Source of the DNA: Drouetiella sp036703255
GTDB lineage: Bacteria > Cyanobacteriota > Cyanobacteriia > Elainellales > Elainellaceae
DNA: 64,000 nucleotides
Assembly (NCBI GenBank): GCA_036703255.1
Contig: DATNPL010000174.1
Location: 35,015 to 99,014, forward strand
Direction: 5' to 3'
Positions 1 through 9,800 of this stretch are shown here, piece after piece. Position 1 is the stretch's first letter; every line of letters starts with the position of its first letter. Under the pieces are notes generated by a model. It did no database searches. It was not told the DNA's origin and worked only from the letters and a program-made list of their open reading frames with translations. A program made the translations under genes and the position numbers.

Positions 1-677
1 AGATCGACGGTTTGACCTGTTCGCTCATCTTTACCAAAGGGCCAAGTGGCAAAATTGTTGAACGCGCCTGGATTGACATATCCCTTGTTAAGGTTGCCTT
101 GGCTATCAAATTCTGTAAGAGCGTAGCGTGTAATCCTAGCACTTCCTGACCAAATGGTGCTGGGTGCTTTACTGAGCGAATATACGATTAGCGCATAGGA
201 AGATCCCGTCAGGCAAGAGACCCCCCTTGGAGGATTATTGCCATAGCATTGGCCTCGAACGCCTGCTGTAGTTTCCGGAAAGGCTTGCTGCTTCCAGAAG
301 GCAATAACAGGAACACTATTGTTGCTTAAAGAGGCAGGAAGATAACTCGTCAAGGGTACACAGCCACCTCCGCTCGTGCCTGCTGCACATTGCAGATTTG
401 AACCTGTGTAGACATAGACAGCTTCGCGTAGCTCTGCACTGATGTAGTCCATTGCCATCTGCATTTCTCGCTGAGTTTCAGATCGAGAAGCTTCACGTTG
501 GTCGGTTCCCATCAGTTGCACAATGATGAGCATCAACCCTGAGACAATACCGCCAGCGATCGCCACAGTCACCAACAGCTCCAAAAGAGTGAAGCCTTTA
601 GTGTTGGCGTTTCGCGTGGGGAGTAGTGAAAGTTTCAGGCGAGATTTGAGCCGAGAGAAAACATTATGCTTTTCCAT
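1..677 (-). CDS. hpsC: Hormogonium polysaccharide secretion pseudopilin HpsC (3' end outside window)
   Basis: The ORF is open from an ATG at 677 to the left edge, so the C-terminus is missing. The first 28 residues form a basic leader ending in KG, followed by FTLLELLVTVAIAGG, a type IV prepilin cleavage site with Glu at mature position 5 and a hydrophobic helix. This predicts processing by PilD and assembly as a minor pseudopilin. A nearby ATG at 690 is out of frame and stops after eight codons. It lies 44 bases downstream of hpsB and follows hpsA, the order hpsA-hpsB-hpsC known from filamentous cyanobacteria, where these genes are needed for polysaccharide secretion and gliding. The name rests mainly on this synteny. 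Confidence 0.8.
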   Translation of the reverse strand, partial: MEKHNVFSRLKSRLKLSLLPTRNANTKGFTLLELLVTVAIAGGIVSGLMLIIVQLMGTDQREASRSETQREMQMAMDYISAELREAVYVYTGSNLQCAAGTSGGGCVPLTSYLPASLSNNSVPVIAFWKQQAFPETTAGVRGQCYGNNPPRGVSCLTGSSYALIVYSLSKAPSTIWSGSARITRYALTEFDSQGNLNKGYVNPGAFNNFATWPFGKDERTGQTVD

Positions 678-721
678 AGTATTTTGCCATAGTATCTCAC
701 CCCACAAGGGTGAACGTTGAG

Positions 722-1522
722 TTAACGAGGGGTGCAGCTACCGGGTAATGCCCGGGGATTAGAGTCTTGGAAATAATCGCATAGCGTGTTGCTTTGATCA
801 CTCCAAGAGAAGGGAGTGTAAATGACCGCAAGAGGGCGCGTTCGCTGACTTCCCTCACCGTTCGTCATTTGTAGTGAGGCTTGCTGGCTTCCCAGATTTC
901 CCCAAGCATTGCCTGGTCTTGTGCCATCTGCCAGAATTGAGTAAACCCGCACACCTAAGACAAAGTCTGAAGGCTTGCGCTGAGATGCGACTGCATTTCT
1001 AGAGACTTGGTCTTGCGTTATGGTTCCTTCTGTTCGGAAAACCTGCATGAAGAAATCAGCAGCGCAGTCGCCATCGACATCTACTTTTAATGCTTTGTCA
1101 GGGGCAACTGCTCTATCGTCATATCTCACGGCTGAGGTAGGGCAATTGTTAGACGTTGTTTTCAGTAGTCCTCCAGAGACAAAGCCATTAGGAGGAGCAA
1201 AGTTGCGCATTGCGCTTGCGTTGGGCGCGTAGGGCGCTTGGGGCAGGCTAGCAACACTATGGCTGCCCCGTGAAACCATGACGCGGATGCGATCGACCTC
1301 TCCTTGAGCAATTTGGAGAGCTTGCTCTGCCCGCCGATTTTGGGCGCGGGTGGCAGCCGCAATAAATAGGGGTGGGGTGATCAGGGTCACCGTTAAACCT
1401 ATAACAAGTACTGCCACCAAACACTCAATTAGGGTTAAGCCTTGGTCTTTAGGCGCATTACCTTGCCCAATCAGTAAGCGCTTGAAATGAAATAGCTGAG
1501 AGCGAGAAGGGGAAACTGACAT
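722..1522 (-). CDS. hpsB: Hormogonium polysaccharide secretion pseudopilin HpsB
   Basis: A 266-residue protein with a 28-residue leader ending in QG, then LTLIECLVAVLVIGLTVTL. This is a prepilin peptidase site with Glu5 and an N-terminal hydrophobic helix of PulG/GspH type. The rest is a soluble pseudopilin head with a few cysteines near its C-terminus (CDYF, GSCTPR) that could form a disulfide. It starts 15 bases after the hpsA stop, so the genes are probably co-transcribed. The family is thought to contribute a pseudopilus-like part to polysaccharide extrusion during gliding. The assignment combines the visible prepilin motif with position next to hpsA. Confidence 0.85.
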   Translation of the reverse strand: MSVSPSRSQLFHFKRLLIGQGNAPKDQGLTLIECLVAVLVIGLTVTLITPPLFIAAATRAQNRRAEQALQIAQGEVDRIRVMVSRGSHSVASLPQAPYAPNASAMRNFAPPNGFVSGGLLKTTSNNCPTSAVRYDDRAVAPDKALKVDVDGDCAADFFMQVFRTEGTITQDQVSRNAVASQRKPSDFVLGVRVYSILADGTRPGNAWGNLGSQQASLQMTNGEGSQRTRPLAVIYTPFSWSDQSNTLCDYFQDSNPRALPGSCTPR

Positions 1523-1537
1523 TGATGAATTTCTCCT

Positions 1538-4500
1538 TTATGGGGCAGAACAAGTAGCTGGTCGCGCACAGGCGCTCAGTGTAGCAATGTAGGGATCGTT
1601 CGCGGCTGGCTCCGTGTAGAACTCACTTCGAATGGCTTCAGCGAATTTGAAACGTTCAGCTACGGGTCCTGCCTTGGCATATTGCAGCCCTACATCATAT
1701 CCCCAACGTCGGTTTGGAGGGCTATAGTACTTGATGTCTTCGCTCGTAGTGCCATCGGCAAGAGTCGAAACTTCCCATCGGTCTTGGTCAAAGGGAGACG
1801 TTGCATAGGTGCTAAAGCTAAGTTGCAAGAATGCCCCTGACATAAATAGGTCGGCACTCCCCCAGTTCTCAATAAATCGAGGAAAGTTGTGTAACCCCCC
1901 ATAGGATTGGTTGGGGCGAGAGGGCACCAGACCGCTCACCATAATCATGTTCATCTGAATGCCGCTAGAGGTATCAATCAGAGATTTATTGGAGTTCATA
2001 CCGACATAGCCTCCGGTATATTCTCTAGGATTGTCGTTATTAAATCTAAACGGATTGCCTCTAGGGAAGAATATAGGAGATTCGCCTTCAGCAGGGTTAG
2101 AAATCAAAGCGTCTGGTAAGGCTGGAGGATAGCTATCAGCGAGGCTAGCGCGCATCCACTTAATGCCCTTCGTTGCTGGTGTAATCGTGTTAGGGCGATT
2201 TTGATTGAAATAAGATGTGATGTTGCTGGTTGTGGTACAGCCATAGCGATCGCGAGCTTGGTTAGAAAGCAGATTGTCTCCTGACAAGCCTGTAAACATG
2301 CCATCTTCGACAGTGCCATCACAGAACTCGGTAGAGAGTGGGGTAACGGCATCAGCCAGCACTTCGCTGGGTCGCCACTGATCGGTAGCAGGGCGAGCAA
2401 AGTTGAGGTCTAAATCAGAGCGAGAATAGAAGTTAGAAAAATTGGTTGTTTCTAGTCGCTGTGCTGCCACAAACTCTTCAAGACCCTGATCCCGGGCAGT
2501 GCTGGTGACTCCAGGCGCACGGTGCAGGTTAAAGTATCCCATCACATAGGCTGGGTTGTGGCTCACAAACGACAGACCACGACCATCATCACCAGCTCGT
2601 CCCAGAGAAGCACCATTGCGCAACCGGAATCCATGAGGCCGACGATCAGGATCGGCATAGTAATCTACAGGTTTTGTAGAGATTTTGCGATCGCTGCTCA
2701 AAGGCGGATCGGTAGAAGCTACTGCGCTAACTGTCCCTGTATTCATCTGACAGGTTGCTTCTGTACGAAGCTTCATATCAGTCTTACAGTTGTCCCAGGT
2801 ATTGCGATAGGGTCGAACAATGTGCGCTTCAGAGACAGCATCTTCTCGGAAGCCATAGACAAGGCCGCTCTTAGGTAGCCAAAAATCATCGCTAATGGCC
2901 TGTGATCGCATGAAATCTAGATTTAGATCTAGGGTTCGGACGCTCAACATTTCACGTCCGTTAAACAAGGCAGCATCTTTGAAGGCAACCCTATAGAGCG
3001 CACCCGATTTAGGAATTCGACTGGTCGAACTGGTGGGCTGCGAACAAGGCGTATTGCTAAGACAGAGCTTGATGAGCGTATTTTGGTTACTGTTGGGCGT
3101 GGAACCATTACCCGCAGCTTCAACAGGCAGTGTCCAGGGAGTTGTGCTGCCTAAGAGCGTATTTGCAACGCCGAGTGGCTTGCTAGCAACTGCTTCGGGG
3201 CGCACCACCCGATAGACAATAGATGCCCCAGTATTAGAACGGCGAATGTAATCATCAGATGAGTCATCAGCATCTCGCACTACACCAGACTGCGTCCCGT
3301 CAGAAAGATCCTTATGGCTCTTGAATCCACCCAGGTAGCCTGCCTCAACTGTGGCTGGCGGTGTTGCTTCAACAGTAGGAAGTGCAGGGAAGAGGGAATA
3401 AAGTACTGGGAAGTGAGGGCGCTTAGAACAAAGGCTAAAGAGCGGTTCAGAATTGGCTCGGCTGGCTTCGGGAGTCCCTCCCGCAGCAACCACTGAAGCT
3501 TCCCATACCTTACATTGACCCAGAGGAGCCTCAGCAGAGCGACCGGAAAAGAAGCCATAGCGGCGATCGTGAGCCACCTGCTCTTTACTGATAATGATCT
3601 GAGCGAGATAAATCTGCTTAGTCAACTCATCCCGGCGTGCTGCCGACGTAGTGGGATCATCTCGCCAGCGTTCCATCAACCGAACAAAGGTTTCTGGATC
3701 GTTAGAGCCTGCTTCAAATGCCATATCTTCCAGCGTGGCAGCATCCAATACAGAAGTTAATCCAGTTTTACGAATGGACTCAGGTAGCCTAGTGGCAGCA
3801 GGCAATGCCAGAACTGCTGCGTCATTGCGTCGCAGGATCAGACGGAGCGTTCCTCTCAAGCCCGTTGAAAAGTTTGCGCTGCTGGGATTAGTGATGCTTG
3901 AGACACCTACAAGGTTAGGGTCAGCGGCCGCAACAGCATTGAGATCAAACTTTTCAAGATAGTCCAGGTTGTAGGCCAACATGCCAATCAAACACCCTGC
4001 TGTGTGCAGCGTGGTTTTATCGGCGGGGCTAAGGTTAGCATATGAAACGCCGTTGTCCATCAATCCAATCACTCGGCGCAGCATGGAGAAATCGCCCCAC
4101 ATTGCCATTCGTGGATAAGGATGAACGACATCCTGATTGACTGCATCCTGAACAGGCGTAAAAGAAGGCGCACCACCGTTTGGATCTCCGGCAAATTGGG
4201 AGAGGTTACGGAGAGCATTCATCCAGGGATTCGTAGCAGCATTAGAAGTAAAAGCGTTTGTTGGCGGTGGGCTAAATTCCCAGCCATTGGTGCCCCGACC
4301 TCGCAAAAAGTCGCTGGTGATGAGCGATCGCCCACCAGCCGCCAAGTAGGGTTCCTGAAGCGGTGAAGTTGGGAATGCACCGACCGGAAGACCGTAGGCT
4401 AAATTCTCAAATGTGGCGCTCTTGTCGAGTGTGCCAGCAGTGCCAGGATGAACAGTAGTTGCCAGACAAGCTGCTGGAAAATCAACGCCATTGGGAGACT

Positions 4501-6364
4501 TGGCGTGATAGACTGCCGTCGCCTGAACAGAAGAAAGGTTATCCCAAAGAGATTTGCGCTGTCGGGCTTCGTTACAGCGATTTGAGCTGTTGTTGGGGCA
4601 AAACTCCCAAGGTTTGAGTGGCTCATTCTCCAGTAGCGGAGCACCATCAGGGCTTGGGCCACCCCATCCGGCCAAATCGCCTAGCTCTAGCCGTTGACCC
4701 ACAATCAACCTGAGTCCTTCACGGCGGGCACGGCGCTCCCAGTATCCATCCAAACCCACGCTAGTACTGTCTGACCCTGGAGGCGGATCATCTCCCGTCA
4801 GCTCAATATTTCCAGCAATGTCTGCCCCAATGAATCCTGGGATCTGCTCGCGTTTCCGCCCAAAGCGGGGGTAAGGGCCATAGCGGTTATCCGCACGGAA
4901 GGTGTCATCCACGTAGGGGGTGTCCTGCTGGGCGTAAGCCATCCGTTTTTTAAACTTGTTGGTGTCATCCCAGATAGGAGGTGTTGCAGCATCTCTATCG
5001 ACCGCAGGGTTAGGGACAGTCCGGCCTATCGAAACACCGTTTGCCTGAATGCTAACCGGATCTAGAGAATAATCGGCAGGTTTTCGGCTATTGGTAGGCG
5101 TGATGGAGTCACTGTTGGAATCCATCGTTTGATTTTGAGTTGGATCATTTCCTGCCGAGGTAAACAGATCAAAACGAGGACCGCCGCTATAGTCGTTATC
5201 CCGAATCGTGCCCGTGATAAATTGACCCTGGAAGGCCGGAACATTAGTTCCAGTGTCAGCCTTGACATCGGCAGTCGTCAACTTAGAGGCTTCTTCGTCG
5301 TATAGGCAAGAAGATTTGGAGCTAATCATGTAGCCCCGGAAACTGGTGCCACCCCCAACAATCATGTTGCCTTCAGTGTGCATAGCACCATTCCAGTTGA
5401 AGGCAGGGCCTGGGAAGATCTCTAAATCATTCCGGAACCAAGCAGCCCATTTGAAGCCCTGAGTGGCCTCTCGATCTTGCTGAAACTCTAGGGTTGCAAC
5501 TGTACCGTTGGGATTATTGGGCAATACATAGGCATCCACCTGGAAGTTCTTCCGTAGCTTCGTGGTATTAACTTCGTCAGGGAACCAGCCATCTGCATTG
5601 ATAGGGACAAACTGCCCTGCACCACTTCCACTGCGAATTTGGCAGGCGCTTGTGGACTGCGTCGCATTGCTCAAAGGCGCATTACGCACCAATGGAATGG
5701 GGCGTGCCGTTGCCCGTGCATTCACATTTTGGCTGCGGAGCGTAGCAGCATCCGGCGCTGTGAAGAGAATGGAGTAGACAACGGTGCCGTCATTAGCGCC
5801 ATTGGTCGTACCATCGCCATCTAGATCTGCCTTATAGCGCCATGCATTGTCCAATACGCCATCGCCATTAATATCAATTCGAGACTCGTCAGGCAGCTTG
5901 TAGGGATCAACACCACCTGGAAGATTAGGCTGAATTGAGATAGGCGCAGCCGCAGTGCCCAGATTCCGACCATCATTGAGCATCATGCCCAAAAGCTGAG
6001 TTTGGCTAGGAACACCGCCGCTGCGTCGATCGCGATCGGGGTCGAACAAGAACTCAATTTTTGATTTGGCGCGATCGATCGCAGGAGTCGCCGCATTATA
6101 GATAACGCGCTGTCGCCGCTCACCAATTGTCTGCTGCGAACGGGTGAAGGTACGATAGCCGATCGACCCGACGGTAAGGGTGACGACAAGCAGCAGCAGA
6201 ATGGTGGTAGGTAGAACAAAGCCAGCCTGTGCAGCAGATCGCCGACCGAAAATTAACCAGTTTCGCAATAGCCAACTAACCAAACCTTTGGTTAGAGTTC
6301 GAGCCATTCTGCTGATTTGCTGAAGGAGGTGCTGAGTGGCTCTAATAATCTTTGGGGTTGACAT
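1538..6364 (-). CDS. hpsA: Hormogonium polysaccharide biosynthesis protein HpsA
   Basis: A very large protein (1608 residues) with a cytoplasmic basic N-terminus and one hydrophobic segment at about 48-68 (GFVLPTTILLLLVVTLTVG). That segment looks like a prepilin helix but has no Glu at mature position 5. The remainder is predicted extracytoplasmic and includes an Asp-rich stretch near 165-190 (DINGDGVLDNAW, DLDGDGTTN) resembling EF-hand-like or dockerin-type calcium loops. Length, N-terminus and linkage to two pseudopilins match HpsA, required for polysaccharide secretion and motility in Nostoc. Its biochemical role is not known. It is the first gene of the hps run; its promoter must lie in the AT-rich region upstream of 6364. 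Confidence 0.85.
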   Translation of the reverse strand: MSTPKIIRATQHLLQQISRMARTLTKGLVSWLLRNWLIFGRRSAAQAGFVLPTTILLLLVVTLTVGSIGYRTFTRSQQTIGERRQRVIYNAATPAIDRAKSKIEFLFDPDRDRRSGGVPSQTQLLGMMLNDGRNLGTAAAPISIQPNLPGGVDPYKLPDESRIDINGDGVLDNAWRYKADLDGDGTTNGANDGTVVYSILFTAPDAATLRSQNVNARATARPIPLVRNAPLSNATQSTSACQIRSGSGAGQFVPINADGWFPDEVNTTKLRKNFQVDAYVLPNNPNGTVATLEFQQDREATQGFKWAAWFRNDLEIFPGPAFNWNGAMHTEGNMIVGGGTSFRGYMISSKSSCLYDEEASKLTTADVKADTGTNVPAFQGQFITGTIRDNDYSGGPRFDLFTSAGNDPTQNQTMDSNSDSITPTNSRKPADYSLDPVSIQANGVSIGRTVPNPAVDRDAATPPIWDDTNKFKKRMAYAQQDTPYVDDTFRADNRYGPYPRFGRKREQIPGFIGADIAGNIELTGDDPPPGSDSTSVGLDGYWERRARREGLRLIVGQRLELGDLAGWGGPSPDGAPLLENEPLKPWEFCPNNSSNRCNEARQRKSLWDNLSSVQATAVYHAKSPNGVDFPAACLATTVHPGTAGTLDKSATFENLAYGLPVGAFPTSPLQEPYLAAGGRSLITSDFLRGRGTNGWEFSPPPTNAFTSNAATNPWMNALRNLSQFAGDPNGGAPSFTPVQDAVNQDVVHPYPRMAMWGDFSMLRRVIGLMDNGVSYANLSPADKTTLHTAGCLIGMLAYNLDYLEKFDLNAVAAADPNLVGVSSITNPSSANFSTGLRGTLRLILRRNDAAVLALPAATRLPESIRKTGLTSVLDAATLEDMAFEAGSNDPETFVRLMERWRDDPTTSAARRDELTKQIYLAQIIISKEQVAHDRRYGFFSGRSAEAPLGQCKVWEASVVAAGGTPEASRANSEPLFSLCSKRPHFPVLYSLFPALPTVEATPPATVEAGYLGGFKSHKDLSDGTQSGVVRDADDSSDDYIRRSNTGASIVYRVVRPEAVASKPLGVANTLLGSTTPWTLPVEAAGNGSTPNSNQNTLIKLCLSNTPCSQPTSSTSRIPKSGALYRVAFKDAALFNGREMLSVRTLDLNLDFMRSQAISDDFWLPKSGLVYGFREDAVSEAHIVRPYRNTWDNCKTDMKLRTEATCQMNTGTVSAVASTDPPLSSDRKISTKPVDYYADPDRRPHGFRLRNGASLGRAGDDGRGLSFVSHNPAYVMGYFNLHRAPGVTSTARDQGLEEFVAAQRLETTNFSNFYSRSDLDLNFARPATDQWRPSEVLADAVTPLSTEFCDGTVEDGMFTGLSGDNLLSNQARDRYGCTTTSNITSYFNQNRPNTITPATKGIKWMRASLADSYPPALPDALISNPAEGESPIFFPRGNPFRFNNDNPREYTGGYVGMNSNKSLIDTSSGIQMNMIMVSGLVPSRPNQSYGGLHNFPRFIENWGSADLFMSGAFLQLSFSTYATSPFDQDRWEVSTLADGTTSEDIKYYSPPNRRWGYDVGLQYAKAGPVAERFKFAEAIRSEFYTEPAANDPYIATLSACARPATCSAP

Positions 6365-6761
6365 AGCTGTCTTCCTGAAAAGTGGGATGTTCGGTAGATA
6401 AAACGTAAATGGCTGGCTGCCGGGAAGAGGGGGATGAGAAACGACTCAAGAAAGTAAGCGGATCACGGTAAGTTGAGCTAAAAAGTGCCTATGCGCAGAC
6501 CGCTCAATCAGTCGATCGATAGGTCAACATTTAAGGATTTTTATAAGCTGTTTGCTTTCAATTGATAAAAAATTTACCTGAGCTTTAAAGATGGACGCGA
6601 ATGATTACTGTCTTAACAACTCAGGAGAGGAAGTTCAACGGGGAAAATACGAGCAACATTATTATCTGTGCAATCTACAGGTCTACAACGCATAAATTTT
6701 GAGATCATGCATTACTTGCAGGTTATGAAGCTTATGGTGCCCACTTGGAGCCAAAAAGTGA
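6365..6761. other. Intergenic region upstream of hpsA
   Basis: About 400 bases with no convincing gene. It is noticeably A/T-rich around 6530-6600, as expected for the promoter region driving hpsA on the minus strand. I could not identify a -35/-10 pair or an operator with confidence. Confidence 0.4.
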
Positions 6762-7058
6762 TCACATTTCCGAAAAGCTAGCTATGGGTACGATTGCTTT
6801 GTACAAAGGATCACAATGAAGTAGGGGTTTACCAGAATCGTCAACAATACTGGGGATGGTTTCGCTGTCTCTAAGTGTCTCTAGGTAACTACTTATACCA
6901 AGAACCGTATCTTTAAAAAACAGCGGGAAATCAACCAAGGATTCCCCGCCATTAAATAATAAGTTTTTTGAAAAGTCAATTCCGCAGACCAAGTCAACTT
7001 GCCCCACATAGCCCCTAAGAGCCAAAGCTCGAGAGTCGTAGAGAAAGCAGCGTGACAA
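6762..7058 (-). CDS. Hypothetical protein, 98 aa (weak)
   Basis: An open frame that needs a TTG start at 7058. It encodes a moderately hydrophobic 98-residue product with no signal peptide or motif I recognise. Codon composition is AT-rich compared with its neighbours and there is no clear ribosome-binding site. The frame is preceded by an in-frame TAG shortly upstream of the TTG. It could be a real orphan, a decayed gene fragment, or chance. It lies downstream of rpmB on the same strand. Confidence 0.25.
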   Translation of the reverse strand: MSRCFLYDSRALALRGYVGQVDLVCGIDFSKNLLFNGGESLVDFPLFFKDTVLGISSYLETLRDSETIPSIVDDSGKPLLHCDPLYKAIVPIASFSEM

Positions 7059-7136
7059 CCTTCTCCCCTACCAGCGGCTTCATCTAAGCCTACAATTCTT
7101 AGAAAAACTGCTCTTGAAGAATAACAAACCTCAAGA

Positions 7137-7373
7137 TTAGTATTTGTTTAAGTTGATTCCCGCTTCCTTTGCCATTGCAGCTAAGCCTTTACGCTCAAGC
7201 GTTTTGATGGCTTTTGTCGAGAGACGCAGCTTGACCCAACGGTTACCTTGAGGCCACCAAACGCGCTTTTCTTGCAGGTTGGCTTCTTGCAATTTTTTGG
7301 TGCGGCGGTGAGAGTGGGAAACGGCGTAGGCATTGTTTGCCTTCTTGCCAGTTAGGTCACAGTGACGAGCCAT
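7137..7373 (-). CDS. rpmB: 50S ribosomal protein L28
   Basis: A 78-residue basic protein starting MARHCDLTGKKANNAYAVSH, the typical opening of bacterial and plastid bL28. It continues with the R-W-V-K-L-R-L-S-T-K-A segment that contacts 23S rRNA. Full length for the family. It is monocistronic here, separated from htpG by a perfect palindrome that is probably the htpG terminator. Confidence 0.97.
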   Translation of the reverse strand: MARHCDLTGKKANNAYAVSHSHRRTKKLQEANLQEKRVWWPQGNRWVKLRLSTKAIKTLERKGLAAMAKEAGINLNKY

Positions 7374-7441
7374 GATGTTTTGCGAATTGGATGGACACAG
7401 CCAACTATTATAAGAGGATCTAAGGAAGAAAAACTAGAGGA

Positions 7442-7477
7442 GAGGCAGAAGATATCAAATTTGATATCTTCTGCCTC
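7442..7477. terminator. Perfect 36-bp palindrome after htpG
   Basis: Two 18-base arms meet with no spacer (GAGGCAGAAGATATCAAA and its complement). It sits about 75 bases after the htpG stop and upstream of rpmB. Transcribed from the minus strand it would fold into a long hairpin, so it is most likely the htpG terminator, although an operator role for rpmB is possible. Confidence 0.55.
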
Positions 7478-7550
7478 CACAAAGGGCTGTATTTCAGTAA
7501 GTCGCAGAAATTGATACACCTGCGGCCTACTGCCTGGTACCTAATGTCTC

Positions 7551-9536
7551 CTAATTTTTTGTCAGGCGGGTGAGGACTTGGTTCGATCGCTCCACAAAAG
7601 ACTTCATGCCATCTGCATCAAATCCTTTTTGTGCCATCAGCGCCAAATCATAGACATGCTGGCAGATCATGGTTGCCAACTCTGAAGAAGGAGATTGGCC
7701 ACTCTCTTGAATAATGCTGCCTTGGCTGAGGTTGATCAGATTTTGAATCAAGGGATGAGCTGTATTGACGAGTAGCGTATGTTCTTCAGGGAACTCAACG
7801 GCTTGCTGCATCATAAGAGCATTCATTTCGCGCATCCGACGTAGAGCCTCAGGCAAGAGAACGATCGCGGGAGGAGCCGCTTCAGCATTCTCAGATTTCA
7901 GGGCTTCGGTACGGATCGTCAGCTTGGGTCTATTCAGGGCTGCCTCAAACAGCTCTTTGACAGATTCGCTGCGGGTTTTGTTGGTTTTAGGATCAACAAT
8001 CTCGCTGTCTTTCTGCTTATCGATCAAGGTTTCATCCAGGTCAGAGTCAACGCGGGAGAATTGCACATCTGCATATTCACGTTCGAGAAAGCTGATGAAG
8101 TGGCTGTCAATGAAAGAGTCCATAAACAGCACTTCTAGCCCTTGGCTCTTATGTAGCTCTACGTAGGTGGCTTGAGAAGTTTCATCAGTGCAGTAGTAGA
8201 CCCGATTTTCATGACGGGTTTTGTTGCGCTCTAGATACTCTTTCAGAGTGGTGTAGGCTTTGCCATCCAGGCTATTGCTCTGAGCCGCTTCGGGGGCAAC
8301 CTCTTGCCATGCATCGCCCTCGGCAGACTGAACTTCTACAGCAGGACTGTCCGTTGCAGCCGGGGATAGCTCAGCGGTAGTGCGGAAGATCAGGATATCT
8401 TCAACCTGCTTGTTAAATTTGTCATCGTTCATAGAACCGAACTTGACAAACGTGCCTAGGTCTTGCCAGCAGCGGATGTAGTGCGATCGATCATCCCGAT
8501 ATAGCTCTTTGAGGCGATCGCCCACCTTCTTGGCAATGTAGTCAGCAATTCTACGCACAGTGCGATCGTTTTGTAGAAAGCTACGAGACACGTTGAGGGG
8601 AATGTCGGAGCTGTCAATCACGCCGCGCAGAGGCAGCAGGAAGCGTGGAATGATCTCTTCGCAGTTGTCGCTAACAAACACCTGATTGCAGAACAGCTTG
8701 ATCTGGCCTTTCGTGACATCCACATCCGGCTTGAGCTTAGGAAAATAAAGGATGCCGTTGACGACAAACGGATAGTCGGTGTTGAGGTGAACCCACAGCA
8801 GCGGCTCTTCCTGAAAAGGATAGAGGTAGCGATAAAACTCTAAATAGTCCTCTTGAGTCAGGCTGTTGGGCGATTCTTTCCAAGCTGCCCTTTGCTTGTT
8901 AATCTGCTCTCCCGCCAGCTTGATGGGGAAAGGCATAAAGTCGCAATAGGTTTTGACTAACTGCTTGATGCGGTATTCCTCTAAATATTCCAGCTCCTCT
9001 TCTTGTAGGTGCAGGGTAATGGTGGTACCGCGATCGCTCCGTTCTGACTGGCTTAACTCAAACTGAGTAGAGCCATCGCAAGACCAGTGAATTGGCTGTG
9101 CTTCTGCTTTATAGGAAAGACTGTCGATCTCAACCCGAGAGGCCACCATAAAAGACGAGTAAAAGCCCAAACCAAAGTGACCGATAATTTGCTGGTCAGA
9201 ACTGTCTTTGTATTTCTGAACGAATTCTTCGGCGCTGGAAAAGGCAACCTGGTTGATATATTTTTTGACTTCATCGGCTGTCATGCCAATGCCGTTGTCG
9301 GTGATCGAGAGCGTTTTGTTCTCTTTATCGATTGCAATGTGAACCTCTAGTTCTCCAGTTTCGTCGGCATACTCCCCTGATCGCGATACCATTCGCAGTT
9401 TCTGGATGGCATCTACTGCATTGGAAATAAGCTCTCTGAGAAAAATTTCATGATCAGAGTACAGCCATTTTTTAATGATGGGGAAAATGCTATCAGTATG
9501 GATGCTGATGTTGCCCTGTTCCAGAATGGTTGTCAT
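7551..9536 (-). CDS. htpG: Molecular chaperone HtpG (Hsp90)
   Basis: A 661-residue Hsp90. The GHKL ATPase domain is intact: FLRELISNAVDA at about 32-43 carries the Mg-binding Asn, DNGIGM at about 79-84 the nucleotide-contacting Asp, and GHFGLGFYSSF the third motif. Middle and C-terminal dimerisation domains follow at normal length. It folds and stabilises client proteins in the cytosol and supports heat and light-stress tolerance in cyanobacteria. I found no CIRCE operator upstream, so HrcA control is not evident. A 36-bp palindrome lies just downstream. Confidence 0.97.
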   Translation of the reverse strand: MTTILEQGNISIHTDSIFPIIKKWLYSDHEIFLRELISNAVDAIQKLRMVSRSGEYADETGELEVHIAIDKENKTLSITDNGIGMTADEVKKYINQVAFSSAEEFVQKYKDSSDQQIIGHFGLGFYSSFMVASRVEIDSLSYKAEAQPIHWSCDGSTQFELSQSERSDRGTTITLHLQEEELEYLEEYRIKQLVKTYCDFMPFPIKLAGEQINKQRAAWKESPNSLTQEDYLEFYRYLYPFQEEPLLWVHLNTDYPFVVNGILYFPKLKPDVDVTKGQIKLFCNQVFVSDNCEEIIPRFLLPLRGVIDSSDIPLNVSRSFLQNDRTVRRIADYIAKKVGDRLKELYRDDRSHYIRCWQDLGTFVKFGSMNDDKFNKQVEDILIFRTTAELSPAATDSPAVEVQSAEGDAWQEVAPEAAQSNSLDGKAYTTLKEYLERNKTRHENRVYYCTDETSQATYVELHKSQGLEVLFMDSFIDSHFISFLEREYADVQFSRVDSDLDETLIDKQKDSEIVDPKTNKTRSESVKELFEAALNRPKLTIRTEALKSENAEAAPPAIVLLPEALRRMREMNALMMQQAVEFPEEHTLLVNTAHPLIQNLINLSQGSIIQESGQSPSSELATMICQHVYDLALMAQKGFDADGMKSFVERSNQVLTRLTKN

Positions 9537-9751
9537 GGGTCTAGCTTAAAGGTGAGGGGGTAATTAGAATAACTGTTGCTCAAGTTAAAGTCAGCCAGAT
9601 TGGGCTAACCAGACTGCTGCCTCTAATGGTAAGCGCTCTCAAGCTTTAGAAATCAGGTTACGCGATCGCCTCCATTGTAGTCAGTAGGGTTTGCTGTCTT
9701 GGAAGATCGGATTTCACTACCTGGCTTTATAGCCGTAGCTACTTTATTCAA

Positions 9752-9790
9752 GGAGTTTGGGTGGCGTGCTTCGCACGCCACCCAAACTCC
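9752..9790. terminator. 39-bp hairpin (18-bp arms) after cdsA
   Basis: Perfect inverted repeat GGAGTTTGGGTGGCGTGC, loop TTC, then its complement, starting 10 bases beyond the cdsA stop. The length and position suit a strong factor-independent or processing hairpin for cdsA. There is no clear U-run. Confidence 0.6.
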
Positions 9791-9800
9791 TGATCCTGAG

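Noticed and set aside
1700..6200. Multiple antisense and out-of-frame ORFs inside hpsA
   Set aside because: They are shadows of the long GC-rich coding frame, with no own start signals or recognisable products.
9537..9700. CIRCE heat-shock operator upstream of htpG
   Set aside because: No TTAGCACTC-N9-GAGTGCTAA-like inverted repeat is present.
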